Positions 10,333-20,087 of a stretch of 64,000 nucleotides of DNA are shown in pieces. Under the pieces are notes generated by a model. That model made no database searches and was not told the origin of the DNA. It saw nothing but the letters and a program-made list of their open reading frames with translations. Within the stretch, counting starts at the first letter, position 1. Each line of letters opens with the position of its first letter. A program made the translations under genes and the position numbers. Source of the stretch: Photobacterium proteolyticum (GTDB lineage Bacteria; Pseudomonadota; Gammaproteobacteria; Enterobacterales; Vibrionaceae); NCBI RefSeq assembly GCF_001939735.1, contig NZ_MJIL01000092.1, positions 8,185 to 72,184 on the forward strand. The letters are read 5' to 3'.

Positions 10333-12036
10333 ATGAGTACCATGATGACAATAAATAGATGGCGGCTGCCGATACAGGCAACGCCTTTATACCGATTTGT
10401 GCCCGCGACGTTGCTGGGCTTCGTATTAATGATTTTCTCCGCTATTTCAATTGCTGCAGGCAGTAGCCATGTAGCGTCATTTTCTGATGTCGAGGCTCAG
10501 TTGTCACAACGTAACTTCGCCAAAAAACAACAAGCCATCGAGTGGCTGGCTGAAACTCGTCACCCTGCGGCCAAGAAGATGCTAACCGGCTTGCTTGACG
10601 GCCAGGTTTTCTATCAGAAAAAGAGCAGGCAGTTGTTTTTGATCCCCGAGATGGCCGTAGGTAAGCAAGCAGTATCTATTGCTGATGAGCTAGAAGGCGA
10701 AGGGGCTGACGCTCAGGTGATCAGCAATAAGCGTGACTACAAGAAAGTTGCGCTGAATAACCGGCTGAGAAAAGCGATCCGTTTGGGTATAGCCCAGTTG
10801 GATTTAAGTGCTGACAGTGAGGAATTAAGACGGCAGGCAGCAAAAAGCCTGCAGGGAAATACAACCGATAGTGTGCAGAGTCTTGCAAGAAGTGCCTACC
10901 AGAGTGAATCATCACCAAAGGTGAAAGAGGAGTTGGCACTGGTGCTGGCAGTTGCCGATATCAACGCGACGGATCACGAAGATCGCGAGGCTGCGTTGGC
11001 TCTCCTGAGCAATTCTTTGGAGCCGGTGGTTTTTCAGGCCTTAAGTCATGCGCTTGATGTTGAGCTGGCTAAAGACAAGGGTAATGCCGAATTCATCGCC
11101 GGAATTGAGCGTGCATTAGATGACTATCAGCAGAGCCAGCGGATTTATAACACGGCAGAGACACTCTACTTTGGCTTGAGCTTGGGATCTGTATTGGTGC
11201 TGGCAGGGATTGGGTTGGCAATCACCTTTGGTGTGATGGGGGTGATCAACATGGCCCATGGCGAGTTGATCATGCTGGGGGCATATACCACCTACGTGAT
11301 GCAGCAATTGATGCCGAACAATATTGGTTTGTCGCTGATCTTGTCGATCCCAGCGGCATTTGTCGTTTCCGGCCTGGTAGGCATTGTCATTGAGCGTGGC
11401 GTTATCCGCTTTTTGTACGGCAGGCCGCTGGAAACCTTGCTGGCTACATTCGGTATCAGCCTTATTCTGCAGCAGGCTGTTCGCAGTATTTTTTCCCCTC
11501 TAAACCGATCAGTTGCTACACCGGACTGGATGAGCGGGATGCTTGAAATCAATCCGATGCTCTCTCTTACCTATAACCGCCTGTATATCATTATTTTCTG
11601 TTTGCTGGTGTTTACTGCTTTGGTGTTTGTTCTCAAGAAGACGCCGCTCGGGCTTCAGGTGCGTGCTGTCTCCCAGAACCGGGCAATGGCACGGGCAATG
11701 GGAGTGCGTTCCGAATGGGTCGATGCCATGACATTCGGTCTTGGCTCAGGTGTTGCGGGCGTAGCTGGCGTGGCGCTGTCTCAGCTAACCAATGTCGGAC
11801 CTAACATGGGGCAGAGCTACATTATCGATTCCTTCATGGTGGTGGTATTCGGTGGTGTCGGAAATTTATGGGGCACTTTGGTCGCAGGGGTAAGTCTCGG
11901 TATTTTCAACAAGGTACTGGAACCATGGGCCGGGGCGGTGCTGGCAAAAATACTGGTGCTGGTTTTCATCATTCTGTTTATCCAAAAACGACCGCGGGGC
12001 CTGTTTCCTCAGCGTGGCCGAGCGGTGGAGGGATAA
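10333..12036 (+). CDS. urtB: Urea ABC transporter, permease UrtB
   Basis: This 567-residue membrane protein is one of the two permease subunits of the urea importer. As in other UrtB proteins, a signal-like hydrophobic segment (about 18-40) and a long soluble extension (to about residue 270) precede the LivH-like permease domain with about eight helices. The permease signature GVMGVINMAHGELIMLGAYT lies near residues 301-320. The second ATG at 10342 is a possible alternative start because no strong ribosome site precedes either. A 79-bp gap separates it from urtA with no clear terminator. Confidence 0.92.
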   Translation: MSTMMTINRWRLPIQATPLYRFVPATLLGFVLMIFSAISIAAGSSHVASFSDVEAQLSQRNFAKKQQAIEWLAETRHPAAKKMLTGLLDGQVFYQKKSRQLFLIPEMAVGKQAVSIADELEGEGADAQVISNKRDYKKVALNNRLRKAIRLGIAQLDLSADSEELRRQAAKSLQGNTTDSVQSLARSAYQSESSPKVKEELALVLAVADINATDHEDREAALALLSNSLEPVVFQALSHALDVELAKDKGNAEFIAGIERALDDYQQSQRIYNTAETLYFGLSLGSVLVLAGIGLAITFGVMGVINMAHGELIMLGAYTTYVMQQLMPNNIGLSLILSIPAAFVVSGLVGIVIERGVIRFLYGRPLETLLATFGISLILQQAVRSIFSPLNRSVATPDWMSGMLEINPMLSLTYNRLYIIIFCLLVFTALVFVLKKTPLGLQVRAVSQNRAMARAMGVRSEWVDAMTFGLGSGVAGVAGVALSQLTNVGPNMGQSYIIDSFMVVVFGGVGNLWGTLVAGVSLGIFNKVLEPWAGAVLAKILVLVFIILFIQKRPRGLFPQRGRAVEG

Positions 12037-12039
12037 GAC

Positions 12040-13168
12040 ATGCTTAAAACAATCTTAAAGGACGATCGCGGTGGGCAGTTGCTACTGAGCATGCTGCTGG
12101 TTGCTGGTTGCTGGATTCGTTATTCCGGCTCTAAATTTATTGGTGCCGCAGGGCCACTTTCTTCATGTCGAGACATACACAGTCACGCTGCTTGGCAAAT
12201 ACCTGACTTACGCCTTGCTGGCACTGGCTGTGGATCTGGTTTGGGGTTACCTCGGTATTTTGAGCCTTGGACACGGAGCTTTCTTTGCACTTGGCGGTTA
12301 TGCCATGGGCATGTATCTGATGCGTCAGATTGGCGACCGCGGTGTCTATGGCGATCCTGTGTTGCCGGATTTCATGGTTTTCCTCAACTGGAAAGAATTG
12401 CCCTGGTTCTGGCATGGCTTTGATTTGTTCTGGTTTGCCTGCCTGATGGTGGTATTGGTTCCGGGTGTATTGGCGTGGGTGTTCGGTTATCTGGCTTTTC
12501 GTTCCCGGGTCTCGGGTGTGTACCTGTCAATCATGACTCAGGCACTGACGTTTGCTTTGATGCTGGCTTTTTTCCGCAATGAAATGGGGTTTGGCGGTAA
12601 CAACGGCCTGACAGATTTCAAGGATCTTCTTGGCTTTAGCCTCCAGGCGGACAGCACTCGGATTGCTTTGTTTATTGCCTCGGTAGCCGCACTAATCGCG
12701 GGCTATCTAATTTGTCGGGCGGTGATATCCAGCCGACTGGGTAAAGTTGCCGTTGCAACCCGGGATGCCGAGTCACGGGTACGTTTTATTGGGTACAACG
12801 TCGATCAATTCAAGCTGTGGATCTTTGTGCTGTCAGCAGTACTGGCCGGTATTGCCGGTGCCTTGTATGTGCCGCAGGTTGGCATTATCAACCCCGGGGA
12901 GTTTGCGCCACTCAACTCGATTGAAATCGTCGTGTGGGTAGCGCTGGGTGGTCGGGCAACCTTGTTCGGCGCCATCGTCGGTGCCTTGCTTATCAACTAT
13001 GCCAAGAGCTGGTTCACCATCGAATTCCCCGAAGTCTGGCTATTTGCGTTAGGTAGCTTGTTTGTACTGGCGACACTGTTTTTGCCTAAAGGCGTTACCG
13101 GATTTTTCTCTGATTCATTCGCTCGCAAGTCCTCTCGCTCTTCGTCTCGCAAGGAGGCCGCATTATGA
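12040..13168 (+). pseudogene. urtC: Urea ABC transporter permease UrtC, frameshifted
   Basis: The N-terminus (MLKTILKDDRGGQLLLSMLL) is read from the ATG at 12040, but the remainder (VAGFVIPALNLLVPQGH onward, to 13168) is in another frame. The break coincides with a tandem duplication of GCTGGTT (12096-12102 and 12103-12109). Removing one unit restores a single 373-residue frame of normal UrtC length with all the LivM-like helices. As read, translation from 12040 stops at 12423. A TTG at 12101 could restart translation but would lose the first 20 residues and has no good ribosome site. It is either a true recent mutation or a sequencing error. The rest of the gene shows no decay. Confidence 0.85.
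12096..12114 (+). repeat. 7-bp tandem duplication in urtC
   Basis: GCTGGTT occurs twice in tandem followed by a partial third unit GCTGG. This is 7 bp longer than an open urtC frame needs. Confidence 0.9.
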
Positions 13169-14058
13169 CCACGATTCCTCAACAGCTTTCGCCCGAGAAG
13201 CTGGATCAGTCTCATTGGTTGCCGGTGCAGTTTCGTAATTCGGTAAAGAACTTTGTTCGCCGGGATCAGGTTTTTGATTTTCTCAAACCGCAACAGCATC
13301 CCTTGCTCGATACCCGCCACAACATCTTGTTGTATCTCGAAGGGGTAACCAAGTCATTTGACGGGTTCAAGGCGATCAACGATCTGAACCTGTATATCAA
13401 GGAAGGAGAGCTGCGCTGCATTATCGGCCCGAATGGTGCCGGGAAGACCACCATGATGGACATCATTACCGGTAAGACCCAGCCTGATGAAGGGCAGGTC
13501 TGGCTGGGCTCCAATATCAACCTGCTGCAAATGGACGAAGCCGAGATAGCCAATGCCGGTGTCGGCCGGAAGTTCCAGAAACCGACAGTGTTTGAGTGCC
13601 TGTCGGTGTGGCAAAACCTGGAACTGGCGATGGCCGGGGAGCGTAGTGTATGGCGTGTATTTCGAGCCAGTCTGAACGGGGAGCAGCGCGACGAGCTAAA
13701 CCGGGTATTGACTCTCATTGGCCTTGAAGATCATGCCAACCTGTTGGCAGGTAACTTGTTCCACGGTCAGAAGCAGTGGCTGGAGATCGGTATGTTGCTG
13801 ATGCAGAAACCTAAGCTGTTGCTGGTGGATGAACCTGTCGCGGGGATGACCCATCAGGAAATGGATCGAACGGCAGAGTTGCTGACATCACTGGCCGGGG
13901 CTCATTCGGTGGTGGTGGTTGAGCATGATATGGATTTTGTGCGCTCCATTGCCAGTAGGGTGTCTGTTTTGCATCAGGGCCACATGCTGGCCGAAGGCTC
14001 GATGAGCGAGGTGCAGTCTGATCCACGTGTCAAAGAAGTCTATTTGGGAGAGTCGTGA
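13165..14058 (+). CDS. urtD: Urea ABC transporter, ATPase UrtD
   Basis: The product (297 residues) is one of two ATPases of the urea importer. Walker A is GPNGAGKT (88-95), Walker B is LLLVDEP, and the ABC signature has the UrtD-specific form HGQKQWLEIG in place of SGGQ. About 55 extra N-terminal residues precede the ATPase core. The gene starts 4 bp inside the end of urtC (ATGA overlap), so translation of urtD may suffer from the urtC frameshift unless ribosomes reach it in the other frame. Confidence 0.93.
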   Translation: MTTIPQQLSPEKLDQSHWLPVQFRNSVKNFVRRDQVFDFLKPQQHPLLDTRHNILLYLEGVTKSFDGFKAINDLNLYIKEGELRCIIGPNGAGKTTMMDIITGKTQPDEGQVWLGSNINLLQMDEAEIANAGVGRKFQKPTVFECLSVWQNLELAMAGERSVWRVFRASLNGEQRDELNRVLTLIGLEDHANLLAGNLFHGQKQWLEIGMLLMQKPKLLLVDEPVAGMTHQEMDRTAELLTSLAGAHSVVVVEHDMDFVRSIASRVSVLHQGHMLAEGSMSEVQSDPRVKEVYLGES

Positions 14059-14753
14059 TGCTGGAAATCAAAGGACTGAATCAATTTTACGGCGAGAGCC
14101 ATACCTTGTGGGATTTGGATATCAGCATTCCCGAGGGGAAGTGCACGGTACTGATGGGACGCAACGGGGTAGGGAAAACGACCTTGCTACAGTGTGTGAT
14201 GGGGTTGTTGCCGGTCAAGAGCGGTGAGATCGTGCTGCAGGGGAAAGATATCAGCAAATTGTCGGCAGAAAGTCGTCCCCGTCATGGTATTGGGTATGTA
14301 CCTCAGGGGCGACAGATTTTTCCGTTGCTGAGTGTTGAAGAGAACCTGCAGATCGGCCTGCCTATTCGTGCCAAGGGCGATCGCAAAATTCCCGAGTTTA
14401 TCTACGAGCTTTTCCCGGTGCTGAAAGAGATGCTCCATCGTCGCGGTGGAGACTTGAGCGGGGGACAGCAACAGCAATTGGCTATCGCCCGGGCACTGGT
14501 CGTCAACCCGAGCTTGCTGATACTGGACGAACCGACTGAGGGGATCCAGCCCAATATCGTCCAGGAAATTGGCGACATTATTCGCCGGTTAAATCACGAG
14601 TTGGGACTCACAGTTTTGCTGGTTGAACAAAAGCTGCCTTTTGCACGAAAAGTCGGTGACAACTTTTGTTTGCTTGATCGTGGGCGGGCTGTTGCCAAGG
14701 GAGAAATGGCCAGCCTTAACGACAAACTGATCAAGGAGTATCTGACTGTATGA
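14055..14753 (+). CDS. urtE: Urea ABC transporter, ATPase UrtE
   Basis: This is the second, LivF-like ATPase (232 residues). Walker A GRNGVGKT spans 34-41, the signature LSGGQ 133-137 and Walker B LLILDEPTEG about 153-162. It overlaps urtD by 4 bp and is itself overlapped by ureD, so importer and urease genes are translationally coupled. Membrane-associated on the cytoplasmic side through UrtB and UrtC. Confidence 0.94.
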   Translation: MMLEIKGLNQFYGESHTLWDLDISIPEGKCTVLMGRNGVGKTTLLQCVMGLLPVKSGEIVLQGKDISKLSAESRPRHGIGYVPQGRQIFPLLSVEENLQIGLPIRAKGDRKIPEFIYELFPVLKEMLHRRGGDLSGGQQQQLAIARALVVNPSLLILDEPTEGIQPNIVQEIGDIIRRLNHELGLTVLLVEQKLPFARKVGDNFCLLDRGRAVAKGEMASLNDKLIKEYLTV

Positions 14754-15691
14754 CGGCAATCCATAACAGCATAGAGATAAAGTCTCCGTTAACCAATATT
14801 GCTTCAATCACACCCAAACCTTTGCCTGACGATCTTGAATCGCAGCAGGGGTGGCGGGCGCGGTTGGAACTGGGCTTTTCGGCAAGTGCCACCAGAACGG
14901 TATTGAAGCACCGCAAGCAGGTCGGTCCGCTCGCTGTTCAGCGCCCGCTATATCCTGAAGGCGATGTTTGTCACACGTACTTGCTTCATCCCCCCGGCGG
15001 TGTTGTCGGTGGAGACAAGCTTTCAATTTCTGCCCGTTCAGAGATTGATGCCAAGGCATTAATCACCACGCCCGGCGCGACCAAGTTTTATCGCTCTTCG
15101 GGAAAATACGCCTATCAGCGTCAGCATCTCTCGGTAGAAGCCGGCGCCATGCTTGAGTGGCTGCCGCAGGAGAATATCTATTTTCCGGAAGCGCGAGTCA
15201 GGCTGGATACCGAAATCGACGTAGAGCCCGGAGGCCGATTTATTGGCTGGGAAATGCACTGTTTTGGGCGACCTGCACTAAAAGAGGGCTTTACCAGTGG
15301 GAGTGTCGTTGGTTGTACTCAGTTCAGGATTGGAAATGAGCTGATTATTGCAGAGCAACTGAATGTACAGGGCGCTGATCAGCACCAGCAAAGTGCAGGC
15401 CTGCGGGGCAATCCGATGTTGGGCACCATGATAGTGACTGAATCTGACGAGCCCTTGCTCAATATGGTACAGACCTTGCTTTGTGACTATCAGGAATACT
15501 TATTGGAAAACAAGGTAGTAGCTGGTGTGACTGAAGTAACGGACAGCAGCGGTGAGCACAGGGTGATGATCGTCAGGGCGATGGGAGAAGGTACAGAGCC
15601 AATGATGGCGCTCTTTACCCGGGTTTGGCTGTCAGTGAGACAGTCTTGGTCAGGTACTACCCCGAGTGCCCCCAGGATTTGGGCGACCTGA
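14750..15691 (+). CDS. ureD: Urease accessory protein UreD
   Basis: UreD (313 residues) is the scaffold on which UreF and UreG assemble to deliver nickel to the urease apoenzyme. The family pattern is clear: HPPGGVVGGDKL near residues 82-93, TTPGATKFYRS near 104-114, and the C-terminal PRIWAT. The ATG overlaps the urtE stop by 4 bp. The length is at the upper end of the family because of an N-terminal extension of about 30 residues. Confidence 0.94.
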   Translation: MTAIHNSIEIKSPLTNIASITPKPLPDDLESQQGWRARLELGFSASATRTVLKHRKQVGPLAVQRPLYPEGDVCHTYLLHPPGGVVGGDKLSISARSEIDAKALITTPGATKFYRSSGKYAYQRQHLSVEAGAMLEWLPQENIYFPEARVRLDTEIDVEPGGRFIGWEMHCFGRPALKEGFTSGSVVGCTQFRIGNELIIAEQLNVQGADQHQQSAGLRGNPMLGTMIVTESDEPLLNMVQTLLCDYQEYLLENKVVAGVTEVTDSSGEHRVMIVRAMGEGTEPMMALFTRVWLSVRQSWSGTTPSAPRIWAT

Positions 15692-15773
15692 TCACTTACT
15701 CCTTATCTTGATGATACTCAGATGAGTGCTCGGAATATTACCTGGATGACAGTCGGGTTTGCTGGAGGAATAG

Positions 15774-16076
15774 ATGGAATTAACACCCAGAGAAAAGGAT
15801 AAGTTGCTGATTTTTACTGCAGCGTTATTGGCAGAACGGCGCCGGGATAAAGGGTTGAAGCTCAACTATCCAGAGTCGGTGGCCTTGATCAGTGCTGCGA
15901 TTATGGAAGGTGCCAGAGAAGGAAGAACCGTTGCTGAGCTGATGGATTTAGGCCGGACGATATTGTCTTCAGGCGAGGTGATGGAAGGTGTCGCAGCAAT
16001 GATCAACGACGTTCAGGTAGAAGCGACGTTTCCTGACGGTACCAAGCTGGTAACCGTCCATGATCCGATTGTGTGA
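15774..16076 (+). CDS. ureA: Urease gamma subunit UreA
   Basis: The 100-residue length and sequence (MELTPREKDKLLIF start, NYPESVALI, EGAREGRTV, internal VEATFPDGTKLVTVHDPI end) are those of the urease gamma chain. With UreB and UreC it forms the cytoplasmic (alpha beta gamma)3 enzyme that splits urea into ammonia and carbamate. AGGAATAG precedes the ATG. It lies 82 bp after ureD. Confidence 0.97.
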   Translation: MELTPREKDKLLIFTAALLAERRRDKGLKLNYPESVALISAAIMEGAREGRTVAELMDLGRTILSSGEVMEGVAAMINDVQVEATFPDGTKLVTVHDPIV

Positions 16077-16084
16077 GGTGAGTG

Positions 16085-16471
16085 ATGTCAGACAATCAAC
16101 AAGACGTGTCCCGCGCGTTGATCCCCGGCGAACTCCAATGTGCCGAGGGCGAGATCGAACTGAATGTGGGTAAACCTGTACTGACGGTGTCGGTGGCTAA
16201 CTTGGGGGATCGACCGATACAGATTGGTTCCCATTACCATTTCTTTGAAGCCAATGAGGCGCTGGAATTTGAGCGCGAGGCTACGCTGGGTTACCGACTC
16301 AATATTGCTGCAGGTACGGCTACCCGTTTTGAACCCGGGCAGTCACGAACGGTAGAGCTGGTGAGTTTTGGCGGCACCCAGACTATTTACGGCTTTCAGG
16401 GCAAGGTCATGGGATCTGTTGGGCAGCCCGCCTTGGTTATAGAACCTGACTGCAGGGAGGCAGAGGAATAA
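16085..16471 (+). CDS. ureB: Urease beta subunit UreB
   Basis: The beta chain has 128 residues from the ATG at 16085; a GTG at 16082 is also possible. The ATG is preceded by GTGAGGTGAG. Typical features are IPGELQCAEGEIELN near the N-terminus, the HYHFFEAN motif (about 44-51) and the GFQGKVMG turn. It is about 20 residues longer than enteric UreB, with small N- and C-terminal extensions. It abuts ureC directly. Confidence 0.95.
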   Translation: MSDNQQDVSRALIPGELQCAEGEIELNVGKPVLTVSVANLGDRPIQIGSHYHFFEANEALEFEREATLGYRLNIAAGTATRFEPGQSRTVELVSFGGTQTIYGFQGKVMGSVGQPALVIEPDCREAEE

Positions 16472-18175
16472 ATGGCGAGGATTTCAAGGCAAGCCTACGG
16501 TGAAATGTTTGGCCCGACTGTTGGTGATAGGTTGCGTCTGGCTGATACCGAGCTATGGCTGGAGGTTGAGAAAGACTATACCCGTTACGGCGATGAGGTG
16601 AAGTTTGGTGGTGGTAAAGTCATCCGTGACGGAATGGGGCAGAGTCAACTGCCGTCGTCGTTCACACCAGATTTAGTGATCACCAACGCCGTTATTCTCG
16701 ATTATTGGGGGATAGTCAAAGCCGATGTGGCAGTCAAAGATGGCCGTATCAGCGCCATTGGCAAGGCGGGAAACCCGGATGTTCAGTCTGGCGTCGATAT
16801 CGTGATTGGCCCGGGTACAGAAATCCTGGCGGGTGAGGGCGCTATTCTGACTGCCGGAGGCATCGATTCCCATATTCACTTTATCTGCCCACAGCAGATT
16901 GAAGAGGCTCTATGTTCGGGGATCACCACCATGCTCGGTGGTGGCACAGGACCGGCGACAGGCACCAATGCCACGACCTGTACACCAGGTCCGTGGAATA
17001 TTCACCGGATGCTTGAAGCGCTGGATACTTTTCCTATGAACTTTGGCCTGCTCGGCAAAGGGAATGCCAGCCTGCCTGAAGCGCTGCATGAACAGGTTGA
17101 GGCCGGAGCTATCGGCCTGAAGCTCCATGAAGACTGGGGAACTACGCCAGCTTCGATTGATAATTGCATGACGGTAGCCGAAGATACAGACGTTCAGGTT
17201 GCTATCCATACCGACACGTTAAACGAATCTGGCTTTGTCGAGTCAACCTTGGCTGCGATCGGTGAGCGAGTGATCCATACCTACCATACCGAAGGTGCCG
17301 GTGGCGGTCATGCGCCTGATATTATCCGCGCCTGCGGTGAATCAAATGTTCTGCCTTCATCGACCAACCCGACCCGGCCCTATACGGTCAATACCGTTGA
17401 TGAGCATCTGGACATGCTGATGGTCTGCCACCACCTTTCGCCTTCGATTGCAGAAGATGTTGCCTTTGCCGAATCCCGGATCCGGCGGGAGACCATTGCT
17501 GCCGAAGATATTCTTCATGATTTGGGGGCGTTCTCGATGATTGCTTCCGATTCTCAGGCGATGGGACGAGTCGGCGAGGTGATCACGCGTACCTGGCAGA
17601 CGGCTCATAAGATGAAAGTTCAGCGTGGCAGCCTGTCGCAGGATACAAGCTATAGCGACAATTATCGCCTCAAACGCTATATCGCCAAATACACCATTAA
17701 CCCGGCAATTACCCACGGTATCGCTCATGAAGTCGGCTCCATCGAGATAGGAAAGCTTGCCGATTTAGTGCTTTGGAAGCCTGCTTTTTTCGGAATAAAG
17801 CCAAGCACCATCATCAAGGGTGGCATGATTGCTGCCGCCCCAATGGGCGATCCGAATGCGTCGATCCCAACGCCACAGCCTGTGCATTATCGGTCGATGT
17901 TTGGCAGCTACGGCAAAGCCAGCCAAAACACGTCGATGCTGTTTGTTTCGGCATCGGCGAAGTCAGCTGGCATTGATGAACAGCTTGGTTTGCAAAGTTT
18001 GATTGGCATCGCCAAAGGGTGTCGCACCATAACCAAGAGCGACATGGTGCTGAATGACTGGCAACCCAATATTGAGGTTGATTCACAGACCTACCAGGTA
18101 CGTGCCGACGGTGAGCTGCTGGTGTGTGAGCCAGCAGAGGTATTGCCGATGGCGCAGCGTTATTTTTTATTTTGA
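16472..18175 (+). CDS. ureC: Urease alpha subunit UreC
   Basis: This catalytic subunit (567 residues) has every active-site residue at the same number as in the Klebsiella enzyme: nickel ligands H134, H136, H246, H272 and D360, the carbamylated lysine K217, substrate-binding H219 and the flap C319-H320. It should therefore be an active dinickel urease once matured. It starts one base after the ureB stop. Confidence 0.98.
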   Translation: MARISRQAYGEMFGPTVGDRLRLADTELWLEVEKDYTRYGDEVKFGGGKVIRDGMGQSQLPSSFTPDLVITNAVILDYWGIVKADVAVKDGRISAIGKAGNPDVQSGVDIVIGPGTEILAGEGAILTAGGIDSHIHFICPQQIEEALCSGITTMLGGGTGPATGTNATTCTPGPWNIHRMLEALDTFPMNFGLLGKGNASLPEALHEQVEAGAIGLKLHEDWGTTPASIDNCMTVAEDTDVQVAIHTDTLNESGFVESTLAAIGERVIHTYHTEGAGGGHAPDIIRACGESNVLPSSTNPTRPYTVNTVDEHLDMLMVCHHLSPSIAEDVAFAESRIRRETIAAEDILHDLGAFSMIASDSQAMGRVGEVITRTWQTAHKMKVQRGSLSQDTSYSDNYRLKRYIAKYTINPAITHGIAHEVGSIEIGKLADLVLWKPAFFGIKPSTIIKGGMIAAAPMGDPNASIPTPQPVHYRSMFGSYGKASQNTSMLFVSASAKSAGIDEQLGLQSLIGIAKGCRTITKSDMVLNDWQPNIEVDSQTYQVRADGELLVCEPAEVLPMAQRYFLF

Positions 18176-18184
18176 GGATCACTG

Positions 18185-18694
18185 ATGATTGTTCTAACTC
18201 AGATTTTGACAGCACAGGAGTCAGCATCATTAACCGGTAGCATAACGCTTAGCCTGCCAATTGACTCAAGGATTAAAAGCCGTCTGAAGGTCAAGCTGGA
18301 CGATGGCAGAGAAGCCGGGCTGTTTTTACCACGCGGCAAGATCCTGCGAAACGGCGATTTGTTGCGAAGCGAGCAGGGAGTGTTGGTCAGGGTACTGGCA
18401 GCCGAAGAGGCCGTATCTACTGTCTACTGTTCCGACCCGCATCTTATGGCGCGGGTTTGCTATCACCTGGGTAACCGCCACGTTCCGCTTCAGATAGAGC
18501 CTGACTGGGTGCGATATCAGCATGACCATGTGCTGGACGAGATGGTCGTAGGATTGGGGGCCGAAGTGACGGCGGAAACGGCTCCGTTCGAGCCCGAGGC
18601 CGGTGCCTATGGTGGTGCAAGTAGTGGGCACTCACATGCTGAACATAGCCATGGACACCAACACTCTGATGAACACCGCCACCATAGCCATTAA
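18185..18694 (+). CDS. ureE: Urease accessory protein UreE
   Basis: UreE (169 residues) is the nickel metallochaperone that hands Ni2+ to UreG. The N-terminal peptide-binding domain and central metal-binding domain (GNRHVPLQI) are followed by a His-rich tail with about ten histidines in the last 24 residues, a nickel-storage tail. The ATG follows ureC by 9 bp with a GAGG motif. Confidence 0.95.
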   Translation: MIVLTQILTAQESASLTGSITLSLPIDSRIKSRLKVKLDDGREAGLFLPRGKILRNGDLLRSEQGVLVRVLAAEEAVSTVYCSDPHLMARVCYHLGNRHVPLQIEPDWVRYQHDHVLDEMVVGLGAEVTAETAPFEPEAGAYGGASSGHSHAEHSHGHQHSDEHRHHSH

Positions 18695-18769
18695 ACCGAT
18701 AGTGGCTAAGGCAAGATATCAATAACAGATAAAGCATGAAGCTTGATAACAATAGCGAAAGGAAAAGAT

Positions 18770-19375
18770 ATGGTTAAATTAATTCATACCCGCTCACTAG
18801 TATCATCTGGATCTGCAGCACTATTGCTGGCCTCTGGTTCGGCTATGGCTCACAGCGGTCATGGCACACTAGAAAGCGGGCTGTTCTCTTCTTTTGTCTC
18901 CGGCATCACCCACCCGATCACCGGATTAGATCATCTGGTAATGTTAGTGGGGGTGGGGCTGATTGCCGCCCAGTATAAACAGAGACACCAACAAGTGCGT
19001 ATCGTGCTGGCAGCACTGTTCAGTATGCTGCTCGGTCTTGGTTTTGGAGCGCTGTCGGGCTTTGCAACAGGTATTGAAACGATGATTCTGGCTTCCGTGT
19101 TTGTTGGATCTGTTGCCGTGTATAGCCGTCAGCGAGCAGGGAGTAATAGCTGGTCAGTCGTACTGTCTGTACTGGCAGTTGTTGCTGTGATGTTCCATGG
19201 CTGGGCACATGGACTTGAGGCTTCAGCTTCCGGCTTGGCTGCTTTTGCTCCCGGCATGCTGGTAGGCGCCGGCCTGTTAGCCATGAGTGGTTACAAGCTA
19301 GGCCAGTACCTTAACCCTAAGTGGCAGAGTGCCCTGCTGGCGATGAGCGGTGCTTTACTGGCACTTGCTAGCTAA
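18770..19375 (+). CDS. ureJ: HupE/UreJ family nickel permease
   Basis: This protein (201 residues from the ATG at 18770, with GAAAGGA upstream) has a signal peptide or first helix ending at a His-containing segment (MAHSGHG), the HupE motif HPITGLDHL near residues 45-53, and six hydrophobic segments. HupE/UreJ proteins are secondary nickel importers, and its place between ureE and ureF points to supply of Ni2+ for urease. An upstream TTG at 18743 opens the same frame but has no ribosome site. Confidence 0.9.
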   Translation: MVKLIHTRSLVSSGSAALLLASGSAMAHSGHGTLESGLFSSFVSGITHPITGLDHLVMLVGVGLIAAQYKQRHQQVRIVLAALFSMLLGLGFGALSGFATGIETMILASVFVGSVAVYSRQRAGSNSWSVVLSVLAVVAVMFHGWAHGLEASASGLAAFAPGMLVGAGLLAMSGYKLGQYLNPKWQSALLAMSGALLALAS

Positions 19376-19393
19376 TTTGCATGGCAGGTGATT

Positions 19394-20077
19394 ATGCCCA
19401 ATACCAGACATCTATTACCGGACTTTCGCCTTTATCAGCTAATGAGCCCCTCATTACCGATTGGTGCATTTACCTATTCGCAGGGGCTTGAATGGGCAAT
19501 AGAGAAAGGTTGGGTGACCAATCAGGAAAGCCTCCAGCTCTGGCTGGCAGATGTACTTCACCATAGCCTGGTAACACTGGAACTGCCTATCTTATCTCGT
19601 TTGTACATAGCCTATGAACAGCATGATCTACCCGCAGTAACCCACTGGAATCATTGGTTATATGTTAATCGTGAAACCAAGGAGTTACGTCTGGAAGAGC
19701 AGCAGAGAGGGAAGGCGACAGCAAGATTACTCGCGCAACTGGGCGAGCCGTTTCCTGCCCATGATCTGACCTGTGCCGAGGCTAGCCAGCTGGCGGGCTT
19801 TGCGTTGGCGGCGAACCACTGGGGGATTGAATCTGCAGCGTTAAATGCCGGTTATCTCTGGAGCTGGCTCGAAAATGCGACGATGGCCGGGGTGAAGCTT
19901 ATCCCGCTGGGCCAGAGTGCCGGACAACAGATATTGCTGTCGATGTCCCAGTTGCTGCCAGAAGCCCTGATAGCCTCACAACAGGTCCTGGACCATGAAA
20001 TTGGTAGTTTTACACCGGCGCAGGCGATAGCCAGCAGCCAGCATGAGACTCAATACACCAGACTTTACCGATCTTAG
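19394..20077 (+). CDS. ureF: Urease accessory protein UreF
   Basis: UreF (227 residues from the ATG at 19394; the frame also has a GTG at 19388) bridges UreD and UreG in the urease maturation complex. Recognised by YQLMSPSLPIGAFTYSQGLE near the N-terminus (the family signature, residues about 14-33) and by an all-helical composition. It follows ureJ by 18 bp with AGGTG as ribosome site. Confidence 0.93.
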   Translation: MPNTRHLLPDFRLYQLMSPSLPIGAFTYSQGLEWAIEKGWVTNQESLQLWLADVLHHSLVTLELPILSRLYIAYEQHDLPAVTHWNHWLYVNRETKELRLEEQQRGKATARLLAQLGEPFPAHDLTCAEASQLAGFALAANHWGIESAALNAGYLWSWLENATMAGVKLIPLGQSAGQQILLSMSQLLPEALIASQQVLDHEIGSFTPAQAIASSQHETQYTRLYRS

Positions 20078-20087
20078 GGAAATAACC

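Noticed and set aside
12040..12423. Separate 127-residue gene at the start of urtC
   Set aside because: Only its first 20 or so residues are UrtC-like; the rest is the out-of-frame reading caused by the 7-bp duplication.
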